Shown: one piece after another, positions 47,201 through 54,798 of the stretch | Layout of the letters: every line of letters starts with the position of its first letter | How positions within the stretch are numbered: position 1 is the first letter of the stretch | Source: Mariniphaga anaerophila | GTDB lineage: Bacteria; Bacteroidota; Bacteroidia; Bacteroidales; Prolixibacteraceae | Length of the DNA stretch: 64,000 nucleotides | NCBI RefSeq assembly: GCF_900129025.1 | Contig: NZ_FQUM01000001.1 | Location: 434,001 to 498,000, forward strand | Direction: 5' to 3' | Translations under genes and position numbers: made by a program | Notes under the pieces: model-generated | Told to the model about the DNA's origin: nothing | Databases searched by the model: none | What the model saw: the letters and a program-made list of their open reading frames with translations, nothing else

Positions 47201-48663
47201 AATTTTCCCAGAAAATCAAACTGCAGGTTGGAATCGTTCATCACCACCAACCCGTCAAACATCCTGTTATCCAGTATTCCGTCCAGCCGAATGTTTTCAT
47301 ACAAATAGTCGTTCATTTCCACCTCGGTAATCATCCCCTTAAATTTGCCGGCTCCCGATCTATTCTGAATTTCAAAAACACCGTCAACCTGCCCGTTAAA
47401 ACTGATGTTTCCAACGTGCTCGCTTTTCATCAGTTCACCCAGCCTAAAATCCTGGGTAGCCACTTTTCCTTTGTAGGTAATTCTCTTTCTCTCGTCGGGC
47501 ACTACCGAAAGGTCGGTGCTAATTTTCCCCATTTCGCTGGTTAACGTACCGTAAGCAACAAAGTCCGTTAAAAATCCGGTAAAATTTCCCCGGTAAGTCA
47601 CCAATCCGGCATCGTAGAGTTCCTGTGGGAAACTCAAAAATTTTGCCCTTCCTTTTCCCGGAAGTTTAATCCGGCTCAGCTCATCGAAAGAGGTACGCGA
47701 TTGTTTCAAATCCAAAAACAAGTACATGTTGTTTTTAGTACTTGTTAAATCGTTGGCGTAAAAATCCATCATCGCGTAGGTATAATTGCCGGTTGCCAGC
47801 TCCAGGTTTTTACCGCGCAAATCGTTTAACGTTCCAACAATTTGTCCGGAGCAATCTATCACCTGGTCCATCCCCCGAAGCGACGGCACCAGCATTGCCA
47901 CGTCGTAAAAACTTATTTGTGAATGCGAAAACTGAAAATCAAGGTAAGTACCTTCAGCGAAACTCTGACTGGAGTCGGGCAGTTCAACCAGCAAATCGCT
48001 TTGTGTAATTTCAGAAAACGTAGTTTTAAGATTAAGATCATCCATGCGAATTTTCCTTCCCGAAAAAGAAAAAGCAGTGTTGAAATCTTCAATCCGAAAT
48101 TCTTTCCCGTCATTTAGCCGAACCTGGTCAACTCTCAAAAAAGCAGAGTCTTTCTGTAAAAAAAAGTCGGTAACCGAAACCTGAAAATCTTCGATATTCA
48201 GCACATGAGGTTCCTGTTGGTTATAATCGATGAAAACAACAGCAGCCTTCAAAAAATCAAAATTATTACAGCTGATAAGCCATTCGTTGGGTTTCTTTTC
48301 CTGCTTTTTTAAAGAATCGATAACAAAACTGAAATTAAAATTATTGAGCGAATCCCGGCTGGAGTGAAATGTTGTTCCTTCAAAAGTAAGTTGCTCCAGC
48401 GCCAGCCGCTGTTTTCTGAACTTCAGCGTATCAATCTGAGCCGATACAGAATGCACAAACAACATGGTGTCGGCCTGCTGATCTTCCACCAGCACATCCT
48501 CCAGAATTACCTTTCTGAAAAAGGCAATATCCACTTTTCCGATGCTGATTTTTGCACCTGTTTTTTCTGAAATCCGGTTTGCCAGCCGCTGGGTCAGATA
48601 CGTTTGAACCCTGCTGCTTTGTAACGCACAATATGCCCCTGTAAGCACACCAATTAGAGACAC
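44299..48663 (-). CDS. tamB: Translocation/assembly module TamB-like protein
   Basis: From GTG at 48663 the protein has 1454 residues, mostly long beta-rich repeats, ending in the C-terminal DUF490/TamB domain (for example PEYLRGTYEAQNP). TamB-like proteins bridge the periplasm and help lipid transport or outer-membrane protein assembly. The N-terminal anchor is split: in-frame codons upstream of the GTG still encode a lysine-rich stretch and hydrophobic residues typical of the anchor, but no ATG exists before an in-frame TGA at 48712-48714. An ATG at 48715 would join the frame if one G of the run at 48707-48709 were absent. The true start is therefore uncertain. It is divergent from tsaD and upstream of SDR and VOC genes. 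Confidence 0.88.
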   Translation of the reverse strand: MSLIGVLTGAYCALQSSRVQTYLTQRLANRISEKTGAKISIGKVDIAFFRKVILEDVLVEDQQADTMLFVHSVSAQIDTLKFRKQRLALEQLTFEGTTFHSSRDSLNNFNFSFVIDSLKKQEKKPNEWLISCNNFDFLKAAVVFIDYNQQEPHVLNIEDFQVSVTDFFLQKDSAFLRVDQVRLNDGKEFRIEDFNTAFSFSGRKIRMDDLNLKTTFSEITQSDLLVELPDSSQSFAEGTYLDFQFSHSQISFYDVAMLVPSLRGMDQVIDCSGQIVGTLNDLRGKNLELATGNYTYAMMDFYANDLTSTKNNMYLFLDLKQSRTSFDELSRIKLPGKGRAKFLSFPQELYDAGLVTYRGNFTGFLTDFVAYGTLTSEMGKISTDLSVVPDERKRITYKGKVATQDFRLGELMKSEHVGNISFNGQVDGVFEIQNRSGAGKFKGMITEVEMNDYLYENIRLDGILDNRMFDGLVVMNDSNLQFDFLGKLNFNPEVPVFDFRLDLKKALLGKLNLSSKFPKSELSFLMNANFSGSGIDNMSGAIRVENGTYKNRNGELDLGGMQLQSISSGLNNYLTFSSNFLDFEINGRFYAQSVQDAFEKSMYRYFPSIEYDPSVEEKMNKFGYQIDVKSLDELTAVFLPNVKIETPFLLYGQVNSEQSVFELKGSIPGIQTEDMMIRNVFIGNNPADNMYVSRLRFGEILMKNGIKMDDLTFDSEISDNTINTRIAWENGGDKKYSGEVLSSSVIYQEPGSSNIRAEIEGLPSRFFVADSLWQITPFTATIDSGGIQINNFKVQGGDQQILLDGTIAKNDSSLMMVLFDNIALGNFGAYLQKEVPVTGTLNGSVQLQDFYGNRFVHSDITVDKFSFRDQRVGDVSIFNQWDQNEQVVKTEMKIENGKRQSLFATGSFNPDTRELLYNADFDHLSLVVLETVIRNSFSNFHGDGTGKLKIHGTPDGILMTGAIEGLNAGFTIDYTQVSYNFSDSVYFKGDTILFDKIRVNDLTGNYATFDGTIVHSNFQNMKYNLSATTPRLTAINTTARNNSQFYGQVIASGRIDITGMGKQVKLSGSGTTLLGTNVNISLEGESELERYDFIQFVSTADTVRQQFLFPKADDGDFSLDLTIRATPEARAQLIYNSQIGDVIRAQGEGVLRFGMNKDGDITLSGNYTVERGDYLFTLQNVINKRFTIEQGGTITWAGDPYNAIIDINAVYKLKASLYDLLVDTYNSVVADNISQSQRIPVECKILLTDELSNPNIDFEIEFPTVGDRMVELVKQFLDTPEEMNKQILSLVVLGKFYTPEYLRGTYEAQNPNLIGTTASELFSNQLSNWLSQISSNVDIGLNYRPGNQITNDEIELALSTQMFNDRVTINGNIGNNNDPNSGNNSQLVGDFDVNVKLISNGKIRLKAYNRANNNLIYETAPYTQGVGFTYTEEYNTFKDLLQKMKAIFTRKNRE

Positions 48664-48831
48664 CAGAACAATGAATGTTATTTTCCAGCCTTTTTTAATA
48701 ATTTTGCCCTCTCATATATAATACGAAACTAGCCTTTTCCCGGAACAAATTAAGGAATAATGCAGTTGTTTTATTAACTGATAACGTTTAATAAATTTCT
48801 CAAATTGTATCTGGCAAAAGTTGCTCTTTTA

Positions 48832-49899
48832 ATGAATAACGGAAAAATGAATTGTGAACACATAACCGACAAAAAAAATGCCAGTATTACCATATTGGGC
48901 ATCGAATCTTCGTGCGATGACACATCTGCTGCAATTATTCGCGACGGAGTTATTTTATCAAACGTTGTGGCAGGACAAAAAGTGCACGAAGAATACGGCG
49001 GAGTAGTACCGGAACTGGCTTCGCGGGCACACCAGCAAAACATTATTCCGGTGGTTGACCGCGCAATTGCCCGGGCCGGCATTTCTAAAAACGAAATATC
49101 GGCAGTGGCATTTACCCGCGGCCCCGGATTGCTTGGCTCGTTACTTGTCGGAACCTCGTTTGCCAAAGGCTTTTCGCTGGCAGCCGGCATTCCGCTCATC
49201 GAAGTAAACCATTTGCAGGGGCACGTGCTTGCTCTTTTTATCAAAGAAAAAGAAGGAGAATACAATCCTCCCAAATTCCCGTTTTTGTGCTTACTCGTCT
49301 CCGGTGGAAACTCGCAGATTATTAAAGTGAACAATTACCTTAGTATGGAAGTAATCGGACAAACCATTGATGATGCTGCAGGTGAAGCATTCGACAAATG
49401 TGCAAAAGTAATGGGACTTCCCTACCCCGGCGGCCCGCACGTTGACCGGCTTGCACAACAGGGCGACCCGAAGAAGTTTACATTTTCAAAACCACGCATT
49501 GCCGGGTACGATTACAGTTTCAGCGGATTGAAAACAAGTTTTCTCTATTTTCTGCGGGATAATCTGAAAGAGAACGAAAACTTTATCGAAGAAAATAAGG
49601 CTGATTTGTGCGCATCGCTTCAATACACAATTATTGACATTCTTTTGAATAAACTAAAAAAGGCAGCCAAACAAACCGGCATAAAACACGTTACGGTTGC
49701 CGGCGGTGTTTCGGCCAACTCGGGATTGCGAAATGCGCTCAAAGAAAACGCAAAAAAATACCACTGGAACCTGGTTATTCCCAAATTTGAATACACCATG
49801 GATAATGCTGCAATGATTGCCATTACCGGTTATTACAAATATTTAAGGGGTGAATTTACCGGACAGGACGCAGTGCCATTTGCCCGTACACAGCTCTAA
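48832..49899 (+). CDS. tsaD: tRNA N6-threonylcarbamoyladenosine transferase
   Basis: From ATG at 48832 the protein has 355 residues. It transfers the threonylcarbamoyl group to A37 of ANN-decoding tRNAs in complex with TsaB and TsaE. Diagnostic parts: ILGIESSCDDTSAAI at the N-terminus, the metal-binding histidines in NHLQGHVLA, and the ATP-binding GVSANSGLR. An ATG at 48847 is also possible; a TTG at 48805 is unlikely. It is divergent from tamB, a pairing I recall as common in Bacteroidota, and followed by sfsA. Confidence 0.97.
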   Translation: MNNGKMNCEHITDKKNASITILGIESSCDDTSAAIIRDGVILSNVVAGQKVHEEYGGVVPELASRAHQQNIIPVVDRAIARAGISKNEISAVAFTRGPGLLGSLLVGTSFAKGFSLAAGIPLIEVNHLQGHVLALFIKEKEGEYNPPKFPFLCLLVSGGNSQIIKVNNYLSMEVIGQTIDDAAGEAFDKCAKVMGLPYPGGPHVDRLAQQGDPKKFTFSKPRIAGYDYSFSGLKTSFLYFLRDNLKENENFIEENKADLCASLQYTIIDILLNKLKKAAKQTGIKHVTVAGGVSANSGLRNALKENAKKYHWNLVIPKFEYTMDNAAMIAITGYYKYLRGEFTGQDAVPFARTQL

Positions 49900-49925
49900 A
49901 AAATAACAGTATTAACGAAAAGCAC

Positions 49926-50621
49926 ATGAAATTTCAGGAAGAACTGGTTCACGGAACCCTCGTAAAAAGATACAAACGTTTTCTGGCCGACGTAGAGCTC
50001 GACAATGGAGAAACAGTAACGGCGCACTGCACCAATTCTGGCACCATGAAAAGCTGCCTCGAAAACGGAGCTGAAGTTTTTCTTTCGCCTGCCACCGACC
50101 CCAAACGCAAAACCCGCTTTACGTGGGAAATGATAAAAATTAACGGCGACTGGGTGGGAATTAACACCGGGAATCCAAATAAATTGGCATTTGAAGCCAT
50201 TTCAGAACAAACAATCCCGGGACTGGACAATTACAGCACAGTAAGGCGCGAAGTAAAATTTGAAGACTCCCGATTTGATGTATTCGCCGAGAACGACGAG
50301 GAAAAATGTTTTGTGGAAGTAAAAAACGTAACACTCAAAGAAGGGAAATACGCGCTGTTTCCAGATGCTGTAACAACCCGCGGACAAAAGCACTTAAAAA
50401 CGCTTATGGACGTAAAAAAACAGGGGATGCGTGCTGCAATGCTCTACATTGTTCAACGCACGGACGTAGAAATTTTTGCGCCGGCAAAAGAGATTGATCC
50501 CAATTACGCCGCTGCATTAAAAGAGGCCGTTGCAAACGGCGTAGAAGTATTTGTAATGCAGGCAAAAGTTACTCCGCAAAATATTGAACTAATTAAAAGA
50601 CTTCCGGTGGAAATAGAGTAG
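49926..50621 (+). CDS. sfsA: DNA/RNA nuclease SfsA family protein
   Basis: A 231-residue protein matching SfsA along its length. Recognisable parts are the N-terminal OB-like region (VKRYKRFLADVELDNGE, CTNSGTMK) and the PD-(D/E)xK-like nuclease core around FVEVKNVTL and FPDAVTTRGQKHL. SfsA was first linked to sugar fermentation in E. coli and is described as a sugar-fermentation stimulation or nuclease protein. It follows tsaD by 26 nt. Confidence 0.93.
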   Translation: MKFQEELVHGTLVKRYKRFLADVELDNGETVTAHCTNSGTMKSCLENGAEVFLSPATDPKRKTRFTWEMIKINGDWVGINTGNPNKLAFEAISEQTIPGLDNYSTVRREVKFEDSRFDVFAENDEEKCFVEVKNVTLKEGKYALFPDAVTTRGQKHLKTLMDVKKQGMRAAMLYIVQRTDVEIFAPAKEIDPNYAAALKEAVANGVEVFVMQAKVTPQNIELIKRLPVEIE

Positions 50622-50668
50622 TTCTCCCATATTTTTTCTATTTTGACCCTGAATCTAAACAACACCAA

Positions 50669-52516
50669 ATGAAAACCAAATCGCTTAAAGCTACTGTTCT
50701 TTTTATTGCTGCCTTTCTGTTCTCTGCAACGGCATTTGCCGCCGATTTTTTTGTATCACCGCACGGAAATGATTCCGCCCCGGGGACGCAAGAAACGCCG
50801 TTTGCCACAATTCAAAAAGGAGTTGAAACCATTGCCGAAATTTTCCGAGAAAACCCGAACGAAGACTGCACGCTTTGGCTGGCCGACGGGATGCACCACA
50901 TTTCCAAGCCAATTGTGTTTGATGGCGAATTGCTGAAAAACAAAAACGGCAAATTTCAGGTTAAAGCAATCCCCGGAGAGCATCCTATTGTATCAGGAGG
51001 CATTGAAATTACTGAATGGAAAAAACTTCCCGAAGGATTGTGGAAAGCGGAGCTTCCGGGCACGGCCAAAATGAACCATCCGCCACGGGAACTATTTGTT
51101 GGCAGCCAGCGGGCAACACGAGCGCGGTTTCCCAACAACGGGTACCTGCGTGTTGCAAAAGCAGGCAGCGACCGCCGCACCCACTTCTTTTTTCAGCCAA
51201 ACGATTTTCCGGTTCCTGCGCATATTGAAAACGTTGAACTGGTGCTGCTTCATGACTGGTCCATTTCAAGAATTCCCGTTAAAGAAATCGACGTCAGCCA
51301 AAACAAACTAACGGCAGTAGATTCCATTGGAGCAAAAAACCCGTCGTTTTTTAACATCGACCACTGGGAACCAAATCCGCGCTACTACCTAGAAAATGCC
51401 ATAGAATTTCTTGATGCAGATTTTGAGTGGTACTTTCACCCCAAAGAAAACGCCATCTACCTGAAATTACCGGAAACAACAACTCCCGGAATGCAGGCTA
51501 TTGTATTGCCATATTCTGCCGGACTGGTTATTCTGGAAGGAAAAGAAAATCAACCCATAAAAAACATTCATTTTGAAGGAATTGCATTCAGACACTCGGC
51601 ATGGCAAATTCCCGAATCAGGGTATTGCGGCGTTCAGGCCTGCCATTTTGATCCGCGTCCCGAGCGGGAAGGCTGGGCGGTTGTTCCGGCAGCAATAAAC
51701 GGCGAGTGGGCAGAAAACTGCGCTTTTATCAATTGTACGTTTCAAAACCTGGGAGGCTCGGGCGTCTGGCTGGCAACAGGAAGTAAAAACTGTACCATTT
51801 CCAATTCCCGCTTTTCAGACATTTCCGGAAACGGAATTATGATTGGCGAAGGCCGCGACCGTAAAGTAAACGGCAGTGCCTGGTGGCAGTCGGCACCCGA
51901 ACAGGTAGCGCAGACAAACACCATCAACAATTGCGAAATAACCGAATGCGGCCAACAATTTTACGGAGCAGTTGGCGTTTGGTGCGGATTAACAGCCGAA
52001 ACCACCATCCGGAACAACACCATTTTCAACCTTCCGTATTCAGGAATTTCAATTGGTTGGATGTGGAGCCCTGTTCCAACCCCCTGTCGCGAAAATACAA
52101 TTGACGGAAACCATATTCATCATATTATGCAGGTTTTGAGCGATGGAGGCGGCGTTTACATGCTCGGGCTGCAACCGGGAAGCAAAATCACCAACAACCG
52201 TATTCACGATGTAAGCCTGAACGTGGGCCGTGCGGAAAGCAACGGGATGTTTCTGGATGAAGGAACTACCGATGTAATTGTTGCCAACAACCTTATTTAT
52301 AACATTGCCAAATCGCCGCTTCGGTTTCACCGGGCCACAACAAACCTGGTAAAAGAGAACTATCTTTTTTGTGGCGAAAACGTTGAGCCGATTCGTTACA
52401 ACACCACCAAAGAAGAGGACATAAAAAAGGTGGACAACCACGTTTTTCATGTGACCGAACCGGATTTTAACAAGCAACTGCAACAGATTATTTCGGGCTG
52501 GAAAATAAAACGTTAA
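50669..52516 (+). CDS. Secreted right-handed parallel beta-helix protein
   Basis: A 615-residue protein with a signal peptide (LFIAAFLFSATAFA). It starts ADFFVSPHGNDSAPGTQE, the usual opening of secreted beta-helix enzymes, and then carries a parallel beta-helix with many Asn-rich turns (residues 290-590). The arrangement, including LDADFEWYFHPKENAIYL before the helix, resembles glycosidases of the GH141/GH120 type and polysaccharide lyases. A carbohydrate role is likely, the family number is a guess. It is 47 nt downstream of sfsA but may be transcribed separately. Confidence 0.82.
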   Translation: MKTKSLKATVLFIAAFLFSATAFAADFFVSPHGNDSAPGTQETPFATIQKGVETIAEIFRENPNEDCTLWLADGMHHISKPIVFDGELLKNKNGKFQVKAIPGEHPIVSGGIEITEWKKLPEGLWKAELPGTAKMNHPPRELFVGSQRATRARFPNNGYLRVAKAGSDRRTHFFFQPNDFPVPAHIENVELVLLHDWSISRIPVKEIDVSQNKLTAVDSIGAKNPSFFNIDHWEPNPRYYLENAIEFLDADFEWYFHPKENAIYLKLPETTTPGMQAIVLPYSAGLVILEGKENQPIKNIHFEGIAFRHSAWQIPESGYCGVQACHFDPRPEREGWAVVPAAINGEWAENCAFINCTFQNLGGSGVWLATGSKNCTISNSRFSDISGNGIMIGEGRDRKVNGSAWWQSAPEQVAQTNTINNCEITECGQQFYGAVGVWCGLTAETTIRNNTIFNLPYSGISIGWMWSPVPTPCRENTIDGNHIHHIMQVLSDGGGVYMLGLQPGSKITNNRIHDVSLNVGRAESNGMFLDEGTTDVIVANNLIYNIAKSPLRFHRATTNLVKENYLFCGENVEPIRYNTTKEEDIKKVDNHVFHVTEPDFNKQLQQIISGWKIKR

Positions 52517-52582
52517 ACAGGAAATACTTCGAAACATTTCACCACTCCGGTTGTTCTTTTTATACATTAAAAAACAAAAAAA

Positions 52583-53119
52583 ATGAACAAACTGATTCTT
52601 ATTTTGAGTATGATACTTTTAGCAGGAATAACCACAGCTCAAAAGTCGTTTTACGATTTTACGGTGAAAGATATTGAAGGAAATAATTTTGCGCTTTCCC
52701 AACTAAAAGGGAAAAAGGTGCTGGTTGTAAATACCGCATCGAAATGTGGATTAACTCCGCAATACGAACAGCTTCAGAAGTTGAACGACAATTACGGCGG
52801 CGATGATTTTGTAATTATTGGTTTTCCGGCCAACAATTTCAATCAGCAGGAACCCGGCACAAACACCGAAATTGCAGAGTTCTGCCAACAGAACTACGGA
52901 GTAACATTTCCGATGATGTCAAAAATTTCGGTGAAAGGAAACGACATTCATCCACTCTACAAATGGCTTACCTCCAAAGCGGAAAACGGCGTGCTGGATT
53001 CGGAAGTGCAATGGAATTTTCAAAAATACCTCATCGACGAAAACGGAAATCTGATAAAAATGGTTCCGCCAAAAGTTAAACCCGACGATGAACAAATAAC
53101 CTCCTGGCTGAAAGAATAA
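52583..53119 (+). CDS. Glutathione peroxidase family protein, exported
   Basis: A 178-residue protein with a signal peptide (LILILSMILLAGITTAQ). The peroxidatic cysteine is Cys55 in NTASKCGLTPQY, with the conserved Gln near residue 88 (FNQQEPG) and Trp in VQWNFQKYL. Bacterial members mostly use thioredoxin rather than glutathione. Export suggests peroxide detoxification in the periplasm. The next gene encodes a ferritin, which fits oxidative-stress defence. Confidence 0.93.
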   Translation: MNKLILILSMILLAGITTAQKSFYDFTVKDIEGNNFALSQLKGKKVLVVNTASKCGLTPQYEQLQKLNDNYGGDDFVIIGFPANNFNQQEPGTNTEIAEFCQQNYGVTFPMMSKISVKGNDIHPLYKWLTSKAENGVLDSEVQWNFQKYLIDENGNLIKMVPPKVKPDDEQITSWLKE

Positions 53120-53252
53120 AACCTGAAACAGAGCTAGTGCATTCTTTCTTTATTGAATAACAGGAAGAAGCAAATCGGATTGCACGTTGTTGAAAAAAAT
53201 CAACTGGCAACCCGATAAAAATACAACTCCAAAACATTAATTGACATAAAAT

Positions 53253-53260
53253 TAAGTTTG
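53253..53260 (+). promoter_or_regulatory. Promoter -7 box for the ferritin gene
   Basis: TAAGTTTG is a perfect TAnnTTTG box 78 nt before the ATG. No TTTG is found at the expected upstream distance. If it is used, transcription would start near 53266, right at the hairpin described next. Confidence 0.4.
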
Positions 53261-53263
53261 AAG

Positions 53264-53302
53264 CAAAATATCACCTCTCATTTCAGCGGGGGTGATATTT
53301 TG
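53264..53302 (+). promoter_or_regulatory. 12-bp hairpin at the ferritin gene 5' end
   Basis: CAAAATATCACC and GGTGATATTTTG form a perfect 12-bp stem with a 15-nt loop, 36 nt before the ferritin ATG. A T-rich tail makes it resemble a terminator for the upstream peroxidase gene, yet it also lies just after a predicted promoter box. It could thus be a terminator, a leader structure, or both. Confidence 0.55.
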
Positions 53303-53337
53303 TTTAACTTCACCCTAAAAACCAAAAAATTGAAACA

Positions 53338-53829
53338 ATGAAAGAAAGAAGTATCGAATTATTAAACGCATCAATTGCCGACGAACTCTCGGCTGTTCAC
53401 CAGTACATGTATTTTCATTTTCACTGCGACGACCAGGGGTACGACCTGCTGGCAAACCTGTTTAAAAGAACAGCCATTCAGGAAATGATTCATGTGGAAA
53501 AACTTGCCGAACGTATTCTTTTTCTGAAAGGAAATGTGGACATGAAAGTAGGTGAAGATGTAAAACACATTCACGACGTACGGGAAATGTTGGAAGTTGC
53601 CGCAAAAATGGAAGAAGGCAGTGCCAACGATTACAATAAATGGGCAAATGAATGCTCTCAAAACGCCGACTCGGTAACAAAAAAATTGTTCGAATCGCTG
53701 GTTGAAGAGGAAGAAGGCCATTTTAATCAATTTGATGACGAAATGGAAAACCTGAAAAAATTCGGTGACAATTACCTGGCACTTCAATCCATTGAACGTA
53801 GCAAACAATTTGGCGGAGGAGCAGAATAG
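53338..53829 (+). CDS. Bacterioferritin-like ferritin
   Basis: A 163-residue four-helix ferritin. Di-iron ligands are recognisable in ADELSAVHQY (Glu16), QEMIHVEKL (Glu49, His52) and EEEEGHF (Glu near 124, His128). Met50 lies at the haem-binding position of bacterioferritins, so it may bind haem between subunits. It stores iron and detoxifies it with peroxide or oxygen as oxidant. Placement after a peroxidase gene supports this. Hairpins lie on both sides. Confidence 0.9.
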   Translation: MKERSIELLNASIADELSAVHQYMYFHFHCDDQGYDLLANLFKRTAIQEMIHVEKLAERILFLKGNVDMKVGEDVKHIHDVREMLEVAAKMEEGSANDYNKWANECSQNADSVTKKLFESLVEEEEGHFNQFDDEMENLKKFGDNYLALQSIERSKQFGGGAE

Positions 53830-53863
53830 TTTTTCCCAAAATAGTTAGCTATTCAAAAACAGG

Positions 53864-53925
53864 CAGCCTTTAGTTATTTTGGTTTTACAGCTTTTAATGC
53901 ATAAAACCGGAATAGTTAAAGGCTG
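53864..53925 (+). terminator. Long hairpin after the ferritin gene
   Basis: CAGCCTTTAGTTATT pairs with AATAGTTAAAGGCTG, and the inner GGTTTT pairs with AAAACC, giving a stem of about 23 bp with a few G-T pairs and a 16-nt loop. A T-rich stretch (TTTCATTT) follows. It lies 35 nt beyond the ferritin stop and probably ends that transcript. It is much longer than the other terminators here. Confidence 0.6.
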
Positions 53926-54053
53926 TTTCATTTGAAAAAAACGTTCAGGCCCTCCATTATTTCCATACAAACTTTCACTACAAAGTAGGGTAAAACTAAA
54001 AACGGCTGTATAAATTCATAAGGAAAGGAAAATTCGAACCAGAATACTACATT

Positions 54054-54788
54054 ATGAATTGTATCATTATTGATGGAAATATAACCGCCCAAAACCAGCT
54101 TATCGAACTCATCGACCAAATACCACAGTTAAACTTAAAAGCCAGTTGTTTATCGCCGGGAGAAGCAATTAGTGTACTGCAAAATCAGAGCATCGACCTG
54201 ATTTTTCTGGATACGCAACTGGCAAAAATGCCCGGGATAGAATTTGCCCGAAGTCTTGTAAACAGACCCATTATTATAATTACCGCCCAAAACGCTCAAT
54301 ATGCTGTGGATGCGTTTAACATTGACGCAGTAGACTACCTGATCAAACCACTTAGTGCAGAGCGATTTATGCACGCCATACAAAAAGCAAACGAAATATT
54401 CTGGCTCAGAAAATTCAAGCTGAACAATTCCAATACTGAAGAAACAGAAAAAGATTTGTCGCACAGTTTTATATTGCTTAAAGCAGACTATGGCATTGTT
54501 AAAATCACAATCGACGATATTCTTTTTATTGAAGGGCTAAAAGACTACATTAAAATTTATACGGTAAACAACAGTAAACCGATAATTGTCAGAAACTCCC
54601 TCAAAAAATTCAGTCACGTACTGCCTCCGTCGCAATTTTCCAGAATACATAAATCGTTTATTATTTCCATCAGCCACATTACTTCGATTAACAAAACCCA
54701 GGTTTATTTGGGCGACAACCGAATTCCCATTGGCGAAAGCTATAAAAACTACTTTCTCACAAGGCTGCAAAACCGGATGGTTAGTTAG
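54054..54788 (+). CDS. LytTR family response regulator (orphan)
   Basis: A 244-residue protein with an N-terminal receiver domain (phospho-acceptor Asp53 in LIFLDTQ, Lys in YLIKPLS) and a C-terminal LytTR DNA-binding domain (residues 135-240, with FIEGLKDYIKIYT and FSRIHKSFIISI). No LytS-type histidine kinase lies nearby, so its input is unknown. It is convergent with the barrel gene of the DUF4270 cluster. Confidence 0.93.
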   Translation: MNCIIIDGNITAQNQLIELIDQIPQLNLKASCLSPGEAISVLQNQSIDLIFLDTQLAKMPGIEFARSLVNRPIIIITAQNAQYAVDAFNIDAVDYLIKPLSAERFMHAIQKANEIFWLRKFKLNNSNTEETEKDLSHSFILLKADYGIVKITIDDILFIEGLKDYIKIYTVNNSKPIIVRNSLKKFSHVLPPSQFSRIHKSFIISISHITSINKTQVYLGDNRIPIGESYKNYFLTRLQNRMVS

Positions 54789-54798
54789 CAACCAACAA

